A DNA stretch of 64,000 nucleotides, taken from Ga0077548 sp035440445 (GTDB taxonomy: Bacteria > Pseudomonadota > Alphaproteobacteria > Rhizobiales > Xanthobacteraceae). The notes below the pieces were generated by a model. It saw only the letters and a list, made by a program, of their open reading frames with translations. It was not told where the DNA came from and ran no database searches. Position numbers and translations under genes: made by a program. The stretch covers positions 1-64,000 of the forward strand of contig DAORMJ010000009.1 in the NCBI GenBank assembly GCA_035440445.1, written 5' to 3'. Within the stretch, counting starts at the first letter, position 1; each line of letters starts with the position of its first letter. Positions 11,025 through 20,201 of this stretch are shown one piece after another.

Positions 11025-11546
11025 ATGCTTACGCGCACGCATTCCCCGCAGGCCGGCAACCGCGCCGGTCTTCTCACGGCTGCCGCCATATTCGGCGTGC
11101 TTCTTGTCGTGGGCATCGTCGGTTATGGCTACCTGATGCCCGGTGGCACTATGCTGATCCTGCGCGGCATCGCGAGTGCGGAAAGCCCGCGCGGCCAACT
11201 CGATGATCAGTCCGCGAAGCTCTATGCGCTGCGCATGGGCTATGGTGGCAAGGTGCTCGATGTTGCGGGCGGCACCGCCGAGCAGATGCAGATGACGATG
11301 GACGAAATCCGCAGCGATCCGCGCGTGCGCGCGCTCTATGGTTTCTCGGGCGGCGCTTATGCGAGCGCGAAGATCTGGGCGCAGCTTTCGGAAGAAGAAC
11401 GCGCGCGCATCCGCAAGGTCGTGATCGTCGGCGCCCCGGGAATTACGGAAGCATCTTTTCCGGGTGCGCAGGAGGTGGTGATCCAGCCCGATCCGCCGGA
11501 AGGCCATATGGAAGGCCCGCGCGCGCTGCTCTATAGCGGGAAGTAG
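11025..11546 (+). CDS. Membrane-anchored protein with a GxSGG motif
   Basis: This 173-residue protein has one N-terminal transmembrane helix (about residues 16-38, LLTAAAIFGVLLVVGIVGYG). The rest looks like a truncated alpha/beta-hydrolase core: LYGFSGGAYASAKIWAQL carries a nucleophile-elbow-like G-F-S-G-G, followed by a beta strand KVVIVGAPG. The usual Asp and His of a hydrolase triad are not evident, so activity is doubtful. The ribosome site is weak. It precedes the transglycosylase by 110 bases. Confidence 0.65.
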   Translation: MLTRTHSPQAGNRAGLLTAAAIFGVLLVVGIVGYGYLMPGGTMLILRGIASAESPRGQLDDQSAKLYALRMGYGGKVLDVAGGTAEQMQMTMDEIRSDPRVRALYGFSGGAYASAKIWAQLSEEERARIRKVVIVGAPGITEASFPGAQEVVIQPDPPEGHMEGPRALLYSGK

Positions 11547-11656
11547 CACGACACTTCCTAGGCTCGCGTCTTTTCGCGGGCTGGAGCCGCGCCTTGCCTC
11601 AAAGAAGGCGCGGATGCCCGGCACAAGGCTCCGCATACGGCTTTCAGGGAATCCGC

Positions 11657-12454
11657 ATGTTCGCCCGCATCCTTTTCGTCTTCGCGCTCACGCTCACTTT
11701 TCTTGCGCCCGCCGCTGCCGCGCAATGCGGCGGCGATTTCAACCGCTTCATTACCGAGTTCAGGCGCGAGGCCGCGGCGAAGGGCATCCCGCAGCGGGTG
11801 CTGGCCGACGCTTTCGACGACATCGAATATGCGCCGAAGGTGATGGCCTTCGACCGCCGCCAGCGCAACACCTTCAAGCGCTCGTGGGAGGATTACGCGC
11901 GCACCCGCGTGACAGCACCGCGCGTGAAGCGCGCGAAGAACCTGCTCGTTCGCCACAAGAAACTGTTCGACCGCGTGGAAGCGCGCTTCGGTGTGCCGCG
12001 CGAACTCGTCATGGCGATCTGGACCATGGAGACGGACAACGGCGGCGACACCGGCAAGCTGCCGGTGGTCAATACGCTCGCGACCCTCGCGCATGACTGC
12101 CGCCGCACCGATCTGTTTCAGGGAGAGTTGTTCGCAGCCCTCCAGATCATCGCGCGCGGGGACCTGACCAAGAACGATCTCCTCGGCGCTTATGCCGGCG
12201 AGATCGGCCAGACCCAGTTTCTGCCGAGCTCATACATCAAGTACGGCGTCGATTTCGACGGCGACGGGCACGTGAACCTGCGCCGCTCGGTGCCGGACGT
12301 GCTGGCCTCGACCGCGAACTTGCTTGCGGTCAACGGCTGGCAGAAGGGCCAGCCCTTCGGCGAGGGCACGCAGAACTTTCAGGTGATGCGGGAGTGGAAT
12401 CGCTCGGAGGTGTACCGCAAGACGCTGCACTATTTTGCGGAGCAGTTGCGGTAG
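11657..12454 (+). CDS. Lytic murein transglycosylase (MltB-like)
   Basis: This 265-residue exported enzyme cleaves the beta-1,4 glycosidic bond of peptidoglycan with formation of anhydro-muropeptides. The signal peptide occupies residues 1-22 (ending AAAAQ). The catalytic-domain motifs of the MltB/SltB family are clear: PRELVMAIWTMETDNGGD with the acidic residue, and GEIGQTQFLPSSYIKYGVDFD. The length is that of the short family members lacking a C-terminal peptidoglycan-binding domain. The ATG at 11657 has AGGGA 6 bases upstream. Confidence 0.9.
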   Translation: MFARILFVFALTLTFLAPAAAAQCGGDFNRFITEFRREAAAKGIPQRVLADAFDDIEYAPKVMAFDRRQRNTFKRSWEDYARTRVTAPRVKRAKNLLVRHKKLFDRVEARFGVPRELVMAIWTMETDNGGDTGKLPVVNTLATLAHDCRRTDLFQGELFAALQIIARGDLTKNDLLGAYAGEIGQTQFLPSSYIKYGVDFDGDGHVNLRRSVPDVLASTANLLAVNGWQKGQPFGEGTQNFQVMREWNRSEVYRKTLHYFAEQLR

Positions 12455-12525
12455 TCGCCCGCCCTCAAAAGGAACTCATTTGCGTGCTTTGACGTTGAAC
12501 GATTCACGCGGAGGCTTTGGGTGCT

Positions 12526-12747
12526 ATGGACATCATCTCGGACGCGCAGGTTTCGCTCCTTGTCGATATCGGCCAGAAGGCGCCGCTCGATCTCAGCTCG
12601 GAAAAGCGCCGCCTCGTCGAAGCGCTGCTCACGGCGGGCTTCATCACGCCTTCGGATGAAAACGATGCCGAACTCGCGCCCTATGAGCTGACCGCGAAGG
12701 CGGAACGATTCCTTTCCGAGCGCGGCGCGGGGCTGAACGAGGCGTAA
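12526..12747 (+). CDS. Small conserved protein, unknown function
   Basis: This 73-residue, helix-rich, acidic protein (MDIISDAQVSLLVDIGQK; YELTAKAERFLSERG) has a winged-helix-like flavour: the ending resembles the wing of a small DNA-binding or regulatory domain, but it is too short to be sure. GGAGG at 12510-12514 supports translation; the ATG at 12526 is preferred, with TTG 12517 as an alternative. Confidence 0.6.
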   Translation: MDIISDAQVSLLVDIGQKAPLDLSSEKRRLVEALLTAGFITPSDENDAELAPYELTAKAERFLSERGAGLNEA

Positions 12748-12856
12748 GCTCACGCACGCGAAAAAAGCGGAACGAAGCCGGCTTTCGCGGTTTTCTCCTT
12801 GAGACGCGCGCGCCCTCGCTGCGGCGCGCCTCTCACACAAGAACAAGGAGAAAATC

Positions 12857-13420
12857 ATGGCCAACGAATTATCGGGAAAACGCATTCTCATTCTCGCGAC
12901 CAACGGCTTCGAGCAATCCGAACTCGAAGTGCCGCGCGACAAGCTCAAGGCCGCAGGCGCGGAAGTGCATGTGGTGTCGCCGGAAGCGGGCGAGATCAAA
13001 GGCTGGAAGGAAAAGGATTGGGGTTCGCCGGTGAAAGTGGACCGCGCGCTCGATGACGCCAAGGCGTCGGACTATGACGCGATCGTGCTGCCCGGCGGTC
13101 AGATCAATCCCGATCTCCTTCGCCAGAACGACAAGGCGCTCGCGCTCATCAAGGACTTTCATAATTCCGGCAAGACCGTCGCCGCGATCTGTCATGCGCC
13201 CTGGCTCTTGGTCGAAACCGGCATCGCGAAGGGCCGCAAGATGACGTCCTACAAGTCCATCCGCAAGGACGTCGAAAACGCCGGCGCGAAGTGGGAAGAC
13301 TCCGAAGTCGTCACCGATCAGGGTATCATCACCTCGCGCAATCCGAAGGACCTCGAGGCCTTCACGAAGAAGATCATCGAGGAAGTGCGCGAAGGAAAGC
13401 ACGAGCGGAAGGCGGCCTGA
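12857..13420 (+). CDS. DJ-1/PfpI-family protein (type 1 glutamine amidotransferase-like)
   Basis: This 187-residue protein has the PfpI fold. The conserved Glu is in NGFEQSELEVP, and the nucleophile Cys lies in VAAICHAPWLLVETG (about residue 115). LPGGQINPDLLR is the oxyanion/loop motif. The family includes intracellular deglycases/proteases and stress chaperones; this sequence is like the general-stress YfkM/YraA subgroup. AAGGAG lies 8 bases before the ATG. Confidence 0.9.
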   Translation: MANELSGKRILILATNGFEQSELEVPRDKLKAAGAEVHVVSPEAGEIKGWKEKDWGSPVKVDRALDDAKASDYDAIVLPGGQINPDLLRQNDKALALIKDFHNSGKTVAAICHAPWLLVETGIAKGRKMTSYKSIRKDVENAGAKWEDSEVVTDQGIITSRNPKDLEAFTKKIIEEVREGKHERKAA

Positions 13421-13472
13421 CGAGCGCACGCGTCAGGCGTTCCGTTTCGGGATTTTGGAACCGGCAGGCTTA

Positions 13473-13523
13473 NNNNNNNNNNNNNNNNNNNNNNNNNNNN
13501 NNNNNNNNNNNNNNNNNNNNNNN
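13473..13523. other. Assembly gap (51 N) in intergenic region
   Basis: Fifty-one Ns sit between the PfpI-family gene and the GGDEF gene. Flanking sequence (13421-13472 and 13524-13686) shows no convincing reading frame; a gene across the gap cannot be excluded. Confidence 0.99.
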
Positions 13524-13686
13524 CCACGCCGGAAGCGCGTGCCCAGAGAATAGTCTTCTGTAAACGCCCGCAAACCAGAATTGCCCGCATACGGGGAAGG
13601 ATCGCTTCCAAACGACGATCCGGAAACAATGCGCCAGCAACCACACGACATGAACGCGCGTAAGCAGCAAAAGGAGGGACGCAGCC

Positions 13687-14877
13687 ATGCTTAGCGTCTC
13701 GACCCTTTTTCTTGTTTTCGTCGTGAACTTCATTTCGCTGTCGCTGGTCTGGCTCTATGTCATGCGCAGCTATCCGCGCTTCGGTGCGGCGCGCTTCTGG
13801 GCCGCGGCGTCTGGCGTTGCGACGATCGCGGCGGTGACTTCGCTCTTTCGCGGCTATATACCGCCGATCGTGCCGATCCTGATCGGGGGCGGCTTCTTCA
13901 TCTTCGCAGGCTTTCTTGCCTCGCTCGGCATTCAGCGGCTCTTCGAGCGACCGCTAATGTGGCGCACGGCCTTTGCCGTCACCGGCGCGGCGATGATCGG
14001 CCTTTCGCTCTTCACGCTCTGGCACGACAACATGCCGGCGCGCATTTTTGTTTATTCGGTCGCGCAGTCGATTGCGGTCGCCGTCAGCCTGCCGACCTTG
14101 TTCTCGCGTCTGAATGGCGCGCCGCCTCCCGGCGCGCGGTTGACCGGGTATATCGCGCTGCTCTGCATCGCAACGTACTGGTTCCGCACGGCAGCGGCCT
14201 TGTTCAAAGTCGGCGGCGAGGTGAACCTCATCGAGTTCAATGACGTGCAGGCCGGATTGCTGGTGCTTCTGGTGTTCTCCTCGATGGCGCTGAATTTCGG
14301 CTTCCTGCTGATGGCGATCGACCGGCTGCGCGAGGAGGTCGCCAATCTCGCGCTTTCCGACGATCTCACGGGTGCGGCAAACCGCAGGCAGTTGCAGAAA
14401 CGGCTCGACGAGGAATGCGCGCGCTCGAACCGCACGCAGGAGCCGCTCGCGCTTCTGATGATCGATATCGACAACTTCAAGACGCTGAACGATACGCAAG
14501 GGCACGCCGCCGGAGACGAGTGCTTGCGGATGCTCACGCACTCGATTCAGTCGCGGCTGCGTAGCGGCGACCTCCTGGTGCGGATGGGCGGAGACGAGTT
14601 TTGCGCGGTGCTGCCTTCGACGACGCTGCGCGAAGGTTCGATCATGGCGCGGCGCGTGCTCGATGCCTGCCGCATGGAATGGACCGCGAAGAATTGCGCG
14701 CCAATTCCGATCTCGGCGAGTGTGGGCCTTGCGCAGTGGCGAAGCCAGATCGGCGAAGAGCCTGACCGCCTCATCGCGGAGGCAGACCGGGCGCTTTATG
14801 CCGCCAAACGCAGCGGCAAGGACCGCTATGCCATTCATGAGCCGGTCGAGGCCGAACCATTGCGCAGAACGGCCTAA
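13687..14877 (+). CDS. Membrane-bound GGDEF diguanylate cyclase
   Basis: This 396-residue protein has six or seven transmembrane helices in residues 1-215, then a GGDEF domain. The active-site loop is an intact GGDEF at about residues 300-304, with LALSDDLTGAANRRQLQKRL at the domain start and MIDIDNFKTLNDTQGHAAGD for metal/nucleotide binding. An inhibitory I-site RxxD (RSGD) lies exactly five residues before GGDEF, so product feedback by cyclic-di-GMP is expected. There is no EAL domain. It makes c-di-GMP from two GTP in response to a membrane signal. AAGGAGGG is upstream of the ATG. Confidence 0.93.
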   Translation: MLSVSTLFLVFVVNFISLSLVWLYVMRSYPRFGAARFWAAASGVATIAAVTSLFRGYIPPIVPILIGGGFFIFAGFLASLGIQRLFERPLMWRTAFAVTGAAMIGLSLFTLWHDNMPARIFVYSVAQSIAVAVSLPTLFSRLNGAPPPGARLTGYIALLCIATYWFRTAAALFKVGGEVNLIEFNDVQAGLLVLLVFSSMALNFGFLLMAIDRLREEVANLALSDDLTGAANRRQLQKRLDEECARSNRTQEPLALLMIDIDNFKTLNDTQGHAAGDECLRMLTHSIQSRLRSGDLLVRMGGDEFCAVLPSTTLREGSIMARRVLDACRMEWTAKNCAPIPISASVGLAQWRSQIGEEPDRLIAEADRALYAAKRSGKDRYAIHEPVEAEPLRRTA

Positions 14878-14991
14878 ACGCGCCCGCGCTTCATCTTGGC
14901 ATTCAAACCGCTATCCATGACGTGAATTGACGCTCACGCGCGGTTGACGCACGATTTTGCATCGTCCCCTTTGACGGAAAGCGAAATCCAG

Positions 14992-15699
14992 ATGTCAGAC
15001 CCCGCTGCTTTGCCCCGTGTGCCCGGTCGATTTTGGTATGTGATCGCGGCGGTGCTTTTTCTGGGTTCCGTTATCGCGCCGGCACCGATCGTCTTATGGA
15101 ATGTGTTTGCGCGGAGCGACGAAACCTTGCGCCTTATCGCGCCGGATCAGAAAGTGTTCAGACTGAACCGCGGCGACTACACGATCTTCTCCGACAGCCG
15201 GGCGGTCATTGACGGGGAAATCCTGCTTTCTCGGGGCAGCCTGTCTGGTTTGCGGGTGCGCGTGCGCAGCACGGATGGAAAAGAGATTCCGGTCGAAGCC
15301 GTCAAGATTGCTTCGCGCTACAATATCGGCGGGCAAACCGGATTCGCGATCCTGCAGTTCTCGATCCCCGAAAGCGGCGACTACAGCGTTCTCGCCGAGT
15401 ATCGCGAAAAGTCGCCCAACAATCGTGCGCTGCTCTCGATCCGCAAGGAATTTCTGGGAGGGCTGCTCGGATCGATCCTGCTCACGGTCGTTCTGAGCAT
15501 CGGCGGTGCAATTCTCGGAATCGCGATTTTTCTGCGGACGCTATGGAAGCGGAGACAGCTGCTCTTGAACAATATTCGCATGACGGCGCGCGATATGGCA
15601 GACAACGGAAAGCAGGCCACGCCCAATGCGCGCTATTCGCCGCCCGGCTCATCCGCTTCGAACTCGCCGGTGCAGCATCAATACGAGCGCGACAAATAA
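14992..15699 (+). CDS. Two-helix membrane protein with periplasmic beta-rich domain
   Basis: This 235-residue protein has transmembrane helices at about residues 14-38 and 160-186. Between them is a beta-rich region (VFRLNRGDYTIFSDS, then SGLRVRVRSTDGKEIPVE) expected in the periplasm. A positively charged segment and a disordered Ser/Pro-rich tail follow in the cytoplasm. I do not recognise the family. The frame is open from 14944; ATG 14992 gives a sensible N terminus. Confidence 0.6.
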   Translation: MSDPAALPRVPGRFWYVIAAVLFLGSVIAPAPIVLWNVFARSDETLRLIAPDQKVFRLNRGDYTIFSDSRAVIDGEILLSRGSLSGLRVRVRSTDGKEIPVEAVKIASRYNIGGQTGFAILQFSIPESGDYSVLAEYREKSPNNRALLSIRKEFLGGLLGSILLTVVLSIGGAILGIAIFLRTLWKRRQLLLNNIRMTARDMADNGKQATPNARYSPPGSSASNSPVQHQYERDK

Positions 15700-15719
15700 A
15701 GTGGGGCAGGAGTTGACGG

Positions 15720-17048
15720 GTGGCGGGCTTCGGCAAACAGTACTTTGCCGCAGCGCAGCTTGACGCTGCCGCTGCGAATACCGAGAAATATCCCAGCATG
15801 AATTTCAACAGTTCCGCTGCGAGCGGCGTGGCCGAGTCACCTTATGCATGGGCGCGTCTGTGGACTGCCCTGCTTGCAGGGGCTATCGGCTCGGTCGGCA
15901 TGTGGTCGGTCGTGGTGGTTTTGCCCGCCGTTCAACAGGAATTCAGCGTGCTGCGCGCCGACGCTACGCTGCCGTACACGCTCACCATGCTTGGCTTCGG
16001 CATCGGCGGCATCGCGATGGGCAAGCTCGCCGATCGTTTTGGAATCGTGATCCCGCTATTGATCGGCGCCGGTCTCCTGTTTGCGGGCTACACGCTTTCG
16101 GCGGCTGCGCCTACGCTGTTTCTGTTTGCGCTGCCTCATTTTCTCGTCGGCATGGGCGCGTCGGCGACCTTCGCGCCCATGATGGCCGATCTCTCTCATT
16201 GGTTTACGAAGCGGCGCGGCATCGCCGTTACCATCGTGGCTTCCGGAAACTACCTCGCCGGGGCCATCTGGCCGCCGATCGTTCAATACGCGATGTCGAC
16301 GATCGGATGGCGGCAGACGCATGTGTGGATCGGGGTATTCGTATTGTTGGCGAGCGTTCCGCTGACGCTGATGTTCCGCCGCAGGATCGCAATGGAGGAG
16401 GCAAAGCCCGTCCATGCGTCATCGTCGGGCGCTAGCAACGCGCTGAAAATTTCTCCAAACGCGCTCATGATTCTGCTCAGCGTTGCGGGGCTTTCCTGCT
16501 GCGTTGCGATGTCCATGCCTCAGGTGCATATCGTTGCTTATTGCGGCGACCTCGGCTATGGCGCGGCGCGCGGCGCGGAGATGTTGTCGCTGATGCTGGC
16601 CTTCGGCATCGTCAGCCGCATCGCGTCCGGTTTCATCGCGGACCGGGTTGGCGGTGTTGGCGCGCTTCTCATGGGCTCCTTTCTGCAAGGCGTCGCACTT
16701 TTTCTTTATCTGTTCTTCGACGGTCTGGCGTCGCTCTATGTGATCTCGATCCTGTTCGGGCTTTTTCAGGGCGGGATCGTTCCGATGTATGCCGTGATCG
16801 TGCGGGAATACTTTCCGCCCCGGGAAGCGGGCGTCCGCGTCGGGACCGTTATTTTCTCGACCATTCTGGGCATGGCTTTCGGCGGCTGGATTTCCGGCGC
16901 GATCTTCGATTACACCGGCTCTTATCAGGCCGCGTTTGCCAATGGGCTTGCGTGGAATCTGCTGAACGTTTCGATCGCTGTCTGGCTTTTGTTTTCGTCG
17001 CGCCGTAAGCGGCCGGGGACTTCTACGCCGGCGCCTGCTGCTGCATAA
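15720..17048 (+). CDS. MFS transporter (first of three)
   Basis: This is a 12-helix major-facilitator protein, 442 residues from GTG 15720 (AGGAG 7 bases before) or 416 residues from ATG 15798, which is nearer the usual length. The MFS signature between helices 2 and 3 is GKLADRFGIVIPLLIGAG, repeated in the second half as ASGFIADRVGGVGALLMG. It resembles the monocarboxylate/oxalate-formate antiporter-like group; the substrate is unknown. Confidence 0.85.
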   Translation: MAGFGKQYFAAAQLDAAAANTEKYPSMNFNSSAASGVAESPYAWARLWTALLAGAIGSVGMWSVVVVLPAVQQEFSVLRADATLPYTLTMLGFGIGGIAMGKLADRFGIVIPLLIGAGLLFAGYTLSAAAPTLFLFALPHFLVGMGASATFAPMMADLSHWFTKRRGIAVTIVASGNYLAGAIWPPIVQYAMSTIGWRQTHVWIGVFVLLASVPLTLMFRRRIAMEEAKPVHASSSGASNALKISPNALMILLSVAGLSCCVAMSMPQVHIVAYCGDLGYGAARGAEMLSLMLAFGIVSRIASGFIADRVGGVGALLMGSFLQGVALFLYLFFDGLASLYVISILFGLFQGGIVPMYAVIVREYFPPREAGVRVGTVIFSTILGMAFGGWISGAIFDYTGSYQAAFANGLAWNLLNVSIAVWLLFSSRRKRPGTSTPAPAAA

Positions 17049-17055
17049 TGCGCGC

Positions 17056-17679
17056 ATGAACGGCGTGGCGAATTCTTCTGAGAGCTCCGCGGAAATTCCC
17101 GCTGCTGCGTACAAGTTGTTCGTGCGCGAAGGTGCGGTGCGTTTATATCTGAAGAACAATGACGAGGGGGTCTATCTGTCGCCGAAAGGAATAGGTTGGT
17201 TTATCGCGGGCCGTTCCGCCACGCGTGACTGGAGCGATATTGCCGCGATCAACCTCCTCGTGGCGCATGTGCCGAAGCAAGGTCCGTCCGGCACCTGCCA
17301 GATCAGCTTTCGCGACGGAAGCGTGATTACCGTGCTCAGTGCGTCGAAGTGGGGGCAGAGCGACTCCGACCGGAATGTCGAATACGGACGCTTTCTCGAC
17401 GATCTGCACCGTTCAATTCCGCGAAGCGCTACCTCGTCGATCAAATTCTGGACCGGCGTCAGCAAGGGCCGTCATGCCGTGCTGACCGTGGTGCTTGTGG
17501 TGGCTTTTCTTTGTTTTGTCGCCTTGCCGGCCGGGCTTGCGGTTTATTTCCGTGATTTTTCGGCGCTGCTCATCGCTGGTGGCGGTTTCGCGTTCGTTTA
17601 CCCGCTTTATCTGGTCACGGAGCGAGGCGTGCCGACGACCTATGACCCGGCGCGGGTTCCGCCCGATTTCTACCCCTAG
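17056..17679 (+). CDS. Two-helix membrane protein, unknown function
   Basis: This 207-residue protein has a soluble N-terminal part of about 130 residues with a PH-like beta pattern (VRLYLKNNDEGVYLS, DWSDIAAINLLV, CQISFRDGSVITVLS) and two transmembrane helices at about residues 143-165 and 169-190. It starts 7 bases after the MFS stop, so it may be co-transcribed. Confidence 0.65.
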   Translation: MNGVANSSESSAEIPAAAYKLFVREGAVRLYLKNNDEGVYLSPKGIGWFIAGRSATRDWSDIAAINLLVAHVPKQGPSGTCQISFRDGSVITVLSASKWGQSDSDRNVEYGRFLDDLHRSIPRSATSSIKFWTGVSKGRHAVLTVVLVVAFLCFVALPAGLAVYFRDFSALLIAGGGFAFVYPLYLVTERGVPTTYDPARVPPDFYP

Positions 17680-17755
17680 AAATTCTTATGCAGGACGGCG
17701 TTGCCGTTGGCGCAGGGCTACCTATCTAAAACGTCTGGACGCGAAGAGGCAGGCA

Positions 17756-18070
17756 ATGGCCGAAAAAGTCACGGTTTCGATCCCCCATAAGCTCGGCAAG
17801 GAAGAGGCGGCGCGCCGCATCAAGCGGGGGTTCTCCGCTGCGCGCGAGAAGGGCGCCGGGATGATGAATTTCGCCGACGAAACCTGGACCGGGGATCAGG
17901 TGGCCTTCAACGTCTCGATGCTTGGCCAAAGTGCCGCCGGTACGATCGATGTTCGCGACGATCACGTCGTCATTGACGTTACGCTGCCCTGGCTGCTCGC
18001 GAAGATGGCCGAGCAGGCGAAGGTGCTGATCGAAAAGCAGGGTAACCGGCTGCTCCTCGAGAAAAAGTAG
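17756..18070 (+). CDS. Polyhydroxyalkanoic acid system family protein (PHA granule region)
   Basis: This 104-residue cytoplasmic protein matches the family found near PHA storage genes in proteobacteria: MAEKVTVSIPHKLGKEEAAR at the start, MSMLGQ-like strand VAFNVSMLGQSAAGTIDVRD, and LPWLLAKMAEQAKVLIEKQG near the end. The molecular function is unknown. No phaC or phasin lies in the window. Confidence 0.78.
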   Translation: MAEKVTVSIPHKLGKEEAARRIKRGFSAAREKGAGMMNFADETWTGDQVAFNVSMLGQSAAGTIDVRDDHVVIDVTLPWLLAKMAEQAKVLIEKQGNRLLLEKK

Positions 18071-18181
18071 TGCCGCTACGCGGGCTGAGTCACACTGCAT
18101 AGTTGACCTGCCTGTTTGCGATTGCATCGCGCTACGGAAGGCCGCATAGCGTAAGGCTGCCTTCCTCTGGTTTTTCAGGAC

Positions 18182-19414
18182 ATGCCCGGCATTTCAAGGG
18201 TCTTCTACGGCTGGCGCATCGTCGCGGCGATCTGCCTGATCATGGCGATCACCTCGGGCCTGATGTTCTATAACCTTTCGGTTTTGCTCAACGCTTTCGT
18301 GGAAGAGCGCGGCTTTCCAGTCGCGTTGACGAGTGCGGCGACGGCGATGTTCTTCGTTTCGGGAGGCGTTGCCGGAATCGTCGTCGGGCGGCTGGTTGAT
18401 TGTATTGACGCGCGCATCATTATTTTGAGCGGCACAGCCCTTGGTGCGCTTTGCCTATTCTCGGTGGGTTATCTCTACGAGACATGGCACCTTTTCCTGT
18501 TTCATATCCTGCTTGGCTTCTCGCATGGCAGCATCGGCCTCGTGCCGCTCACGACGCTCGTGACACGCTGGTTCAATGCCAAGCGCTCGCTTGCGCTTTC
18601 GATTGCGTCGACCGGACTTTCGATCGGAGGCGTTCTGGTCACGCCTTTCGTGGCACTGTCGATCGAGCGCGGCGGCCTGCATGCGACGGGACCGTTGATG
18701 ACGGCAGTTTTGCTGCTCGGTATCGTGCCCGTCACGCTTTTTGTCCTTAGGCCCAGTCCGGCCTTTATGGGACTGCAACCGGACGGCGGCGTAGTGGCGG
18801 CAAGCCCGGAAGCGAAGCCGTTCAGCGGCTCGATTAGGTATGCGGAAGCGCGCAGAAGCCGCTTCTTCCTTGCTGTGTCCGTGGCATATTTGTTTTTGCT
18901 CGGAACACAGGTGGCTGCGATCGCGCACCTTTACCGGCTTGCCAATCTGCGTGACGGGGCGGGGACGGCGGCTGCAGCGCTGGCCGTCATTGCCGCTGCG
19001 AGCATTATCGGGCGGCTCTGCGGGGGCTGGATACTGTTACGCGTCAGCGTTCGAACTTTCGCCCTGCAAATGATGGCGCTGCAGGGCATCGCACTTCTGC
19101 TGCTCGCTTTCGCGCAAGGACGTATGGCGATCCTGGCCGCCGTCGCGCTCTTTGGCGTGACGGTAGGAAACTCGCTGATGATGCATCCGCTGTTGCTCGC
19201 GGAGAAATTCGGAACGCGCGAATATGGCAGGATCTACTCGGTCAGCCAGTTCATCGCCATGGTGGGATATGCAGGCGGTCCGTTCATCGTCGGAGCGGTT
19301 TACGGCTGGAGCGGCGGCTATGAGGTGGCGTTCGCCGTTTGCGGAATTCTGACATTCGTCGGTTTTGCGATCCTGCTTTATGGCTCGAACCGCAGCGGGG
19401 AACCAAACGGATAG
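18182..19414 (+). CDS. MFS transporter (second of three)
   Basis: This is a 410-residue, 12-helix major-facilitator protein. It opens with FYGWRIVAAICLIMAITSG, shared in outline with the third MFS gene here (CYFGWRVVAALFVVAVLAW). The loop 2-3 motif is VVGRLVDCIDARIIILSG and loop 8-9 carries IIGRLCGGWILLRVSVRTF. It is similar to the monocarboxylate/oxalate-antiporter-like branch. CAGGA precedes the ATG. Confidence 0.85.
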   Translation: MPGISRVFYGWRIVAAICLIMAITSGLMFYNLSVLLNAFVEERGFPVALTSAATAMFFVSGGVAGIVVGRLVDCIDARIIILSGTALGALCLFSVGYLYETWHLFLFHILLGFSHGSIGLVPLTTLVTRWFNAKRSLALSIASTGLSIGGVLVTPFVALSIERGGLHATGPLMTAVLLLGIVPVTLFVLRPSPAFMGLQPDGGVVAASPEAKPFSGSIRYAEARRSRFFLAVSVAYLFLLGTQVAAIAHLYRLANLRDGAGTAAAALAVIAAASIIGRLCGGWILLRVSVRTFALQMMALQGIALLLLAFAQGRMAILAAVALFGVTVGNSLMMHPLLLAEKFGTREYGRIYSVSQFIAMVGYAGGPFIVGAVYGWSGGYEVAFAVCGILTFVGFAILLYGSNRSGEPNG

Positions 19415-19451
19415 CCTGCGCGTTATGGAGCCGCTTTCCGAAGGGGCTTTC

Positions 19452-19685
19452 ATGTTTCGCTATGCCGTTATTTTCCTCGTGCTCTCGCTCGTCGCCGGCG
19501 CGTTCGGACTCACGAATATTTCCGCTCTGGCAAAGAGGATCTCGCTGATTTTGTTTGCGCTGTTCTTCCTCGGATTTCTTCTGCTGCTCGGCTTTGCATG
19601 GCTTGTCGCCGGCGCAATCGCGCCTTCGCCGACGCCTGCCACGACTTCGGCAATCCCGATGCTCCTGATGATTCTGGAGGCTTAG
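19452..19685 (+). CDS. DUF1328 domain small membrane protein
   Basis: This 77-residue protein has two hydrophobic helices. The family core MFRYAVIFLVLSLVAGAFG followed by NISALAKRISLILFALFFLG matches DUF1328 (YtjA-like) closely. The function is unknown, and it is often stress-linked. GGGG lies 5 bases before ATG 19452. Its stop overlaps the stop of the opposing DUF4112 gene. Confidence 0.85.
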   Translation: MFRYAVIFLVLSLVAGAFGLTNISALAKRISLILFALFFLGFLLLLGFAWLVAGAIAPSPTPATTSAIPMLLMILEA

Positions 19686-20062
19686 GCGCGGCCGCGCCGC
19701 TCAAGGTGACGGCGCAACAACCGCACGTTCTTCAGGTTGGCGCGAAAGGCAACGTCAAAGAGATCGCCTACCAGCGGTATTACGCCGCCGACGGCATCGA
19801 CTGCGACGTTGCCGGCCATGCGCGCAAGCAGCCAGCGAGGCGCGCCAAGGCGCCGGGCCTCCACGATAATGAAGCAGGAGATCGCCGCAGAGGCGACATC
19901 TCCGATGCCGGGCACGAGCCCGATCAGAGCGTCGAAGCCCACGCGAACATTCGTACCCGGAATTACCAAGGCCGCGTCCATGAGGGTGGCAAGCGTCTCG
20001 AGCCGGGCAAGGCGCTCGCTGTCGCTCAGGCTGCCGGACAATCCGTAAGTTCCGCTCTGCAT
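19682..20062 (-). CDS. DUF4112 domain protein
   Basis: This is a 126-residue protein. RLARLETLATLMDAALVIPG then FDALIGLVPGIGDVASAAIS and VGGVIPLVGDLFDVAFRANL is the DUF4112 layout with two membrane-associated hairpins. The start ATG 20062 has GGAGAGAG upstream; a longer frame to 20212 overlaps the panD start and looks non-coding. Confidence 0.82.
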   Translation of the reverse strand: MQSGTYGLSGSLSDSERLARLETLATLMDAALVIPGTNVRVGFDALIGLVPGIGDVASAAISCFIIVEARRLGAPRWLLARMAGNVAVDAVGGVIPLVGDLFDVAFRANLKNVRLLRRHLERRGRA

Positions 20063-20201
20063 GGCTTCTCTCTCCACCGCCAAGACATGGGGAGGGCGTG
20101 ACCCTTCCGCAACGGCTGCCGCTCTAGGAAAAACGGACTGGCGCAAGGCGAAAAAGCTGCTATAGGCGCGGGCTTCGTTCCGCTGAGGAGTCCGGCTCGC
20201 A

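Noticed and set aside
11025..11546. Lipase or esterase call from the GFSGG motif
   Set aside because: The protein is too short and lacks an identifiable Asp/His pair, so only a structural resemblance is noted.
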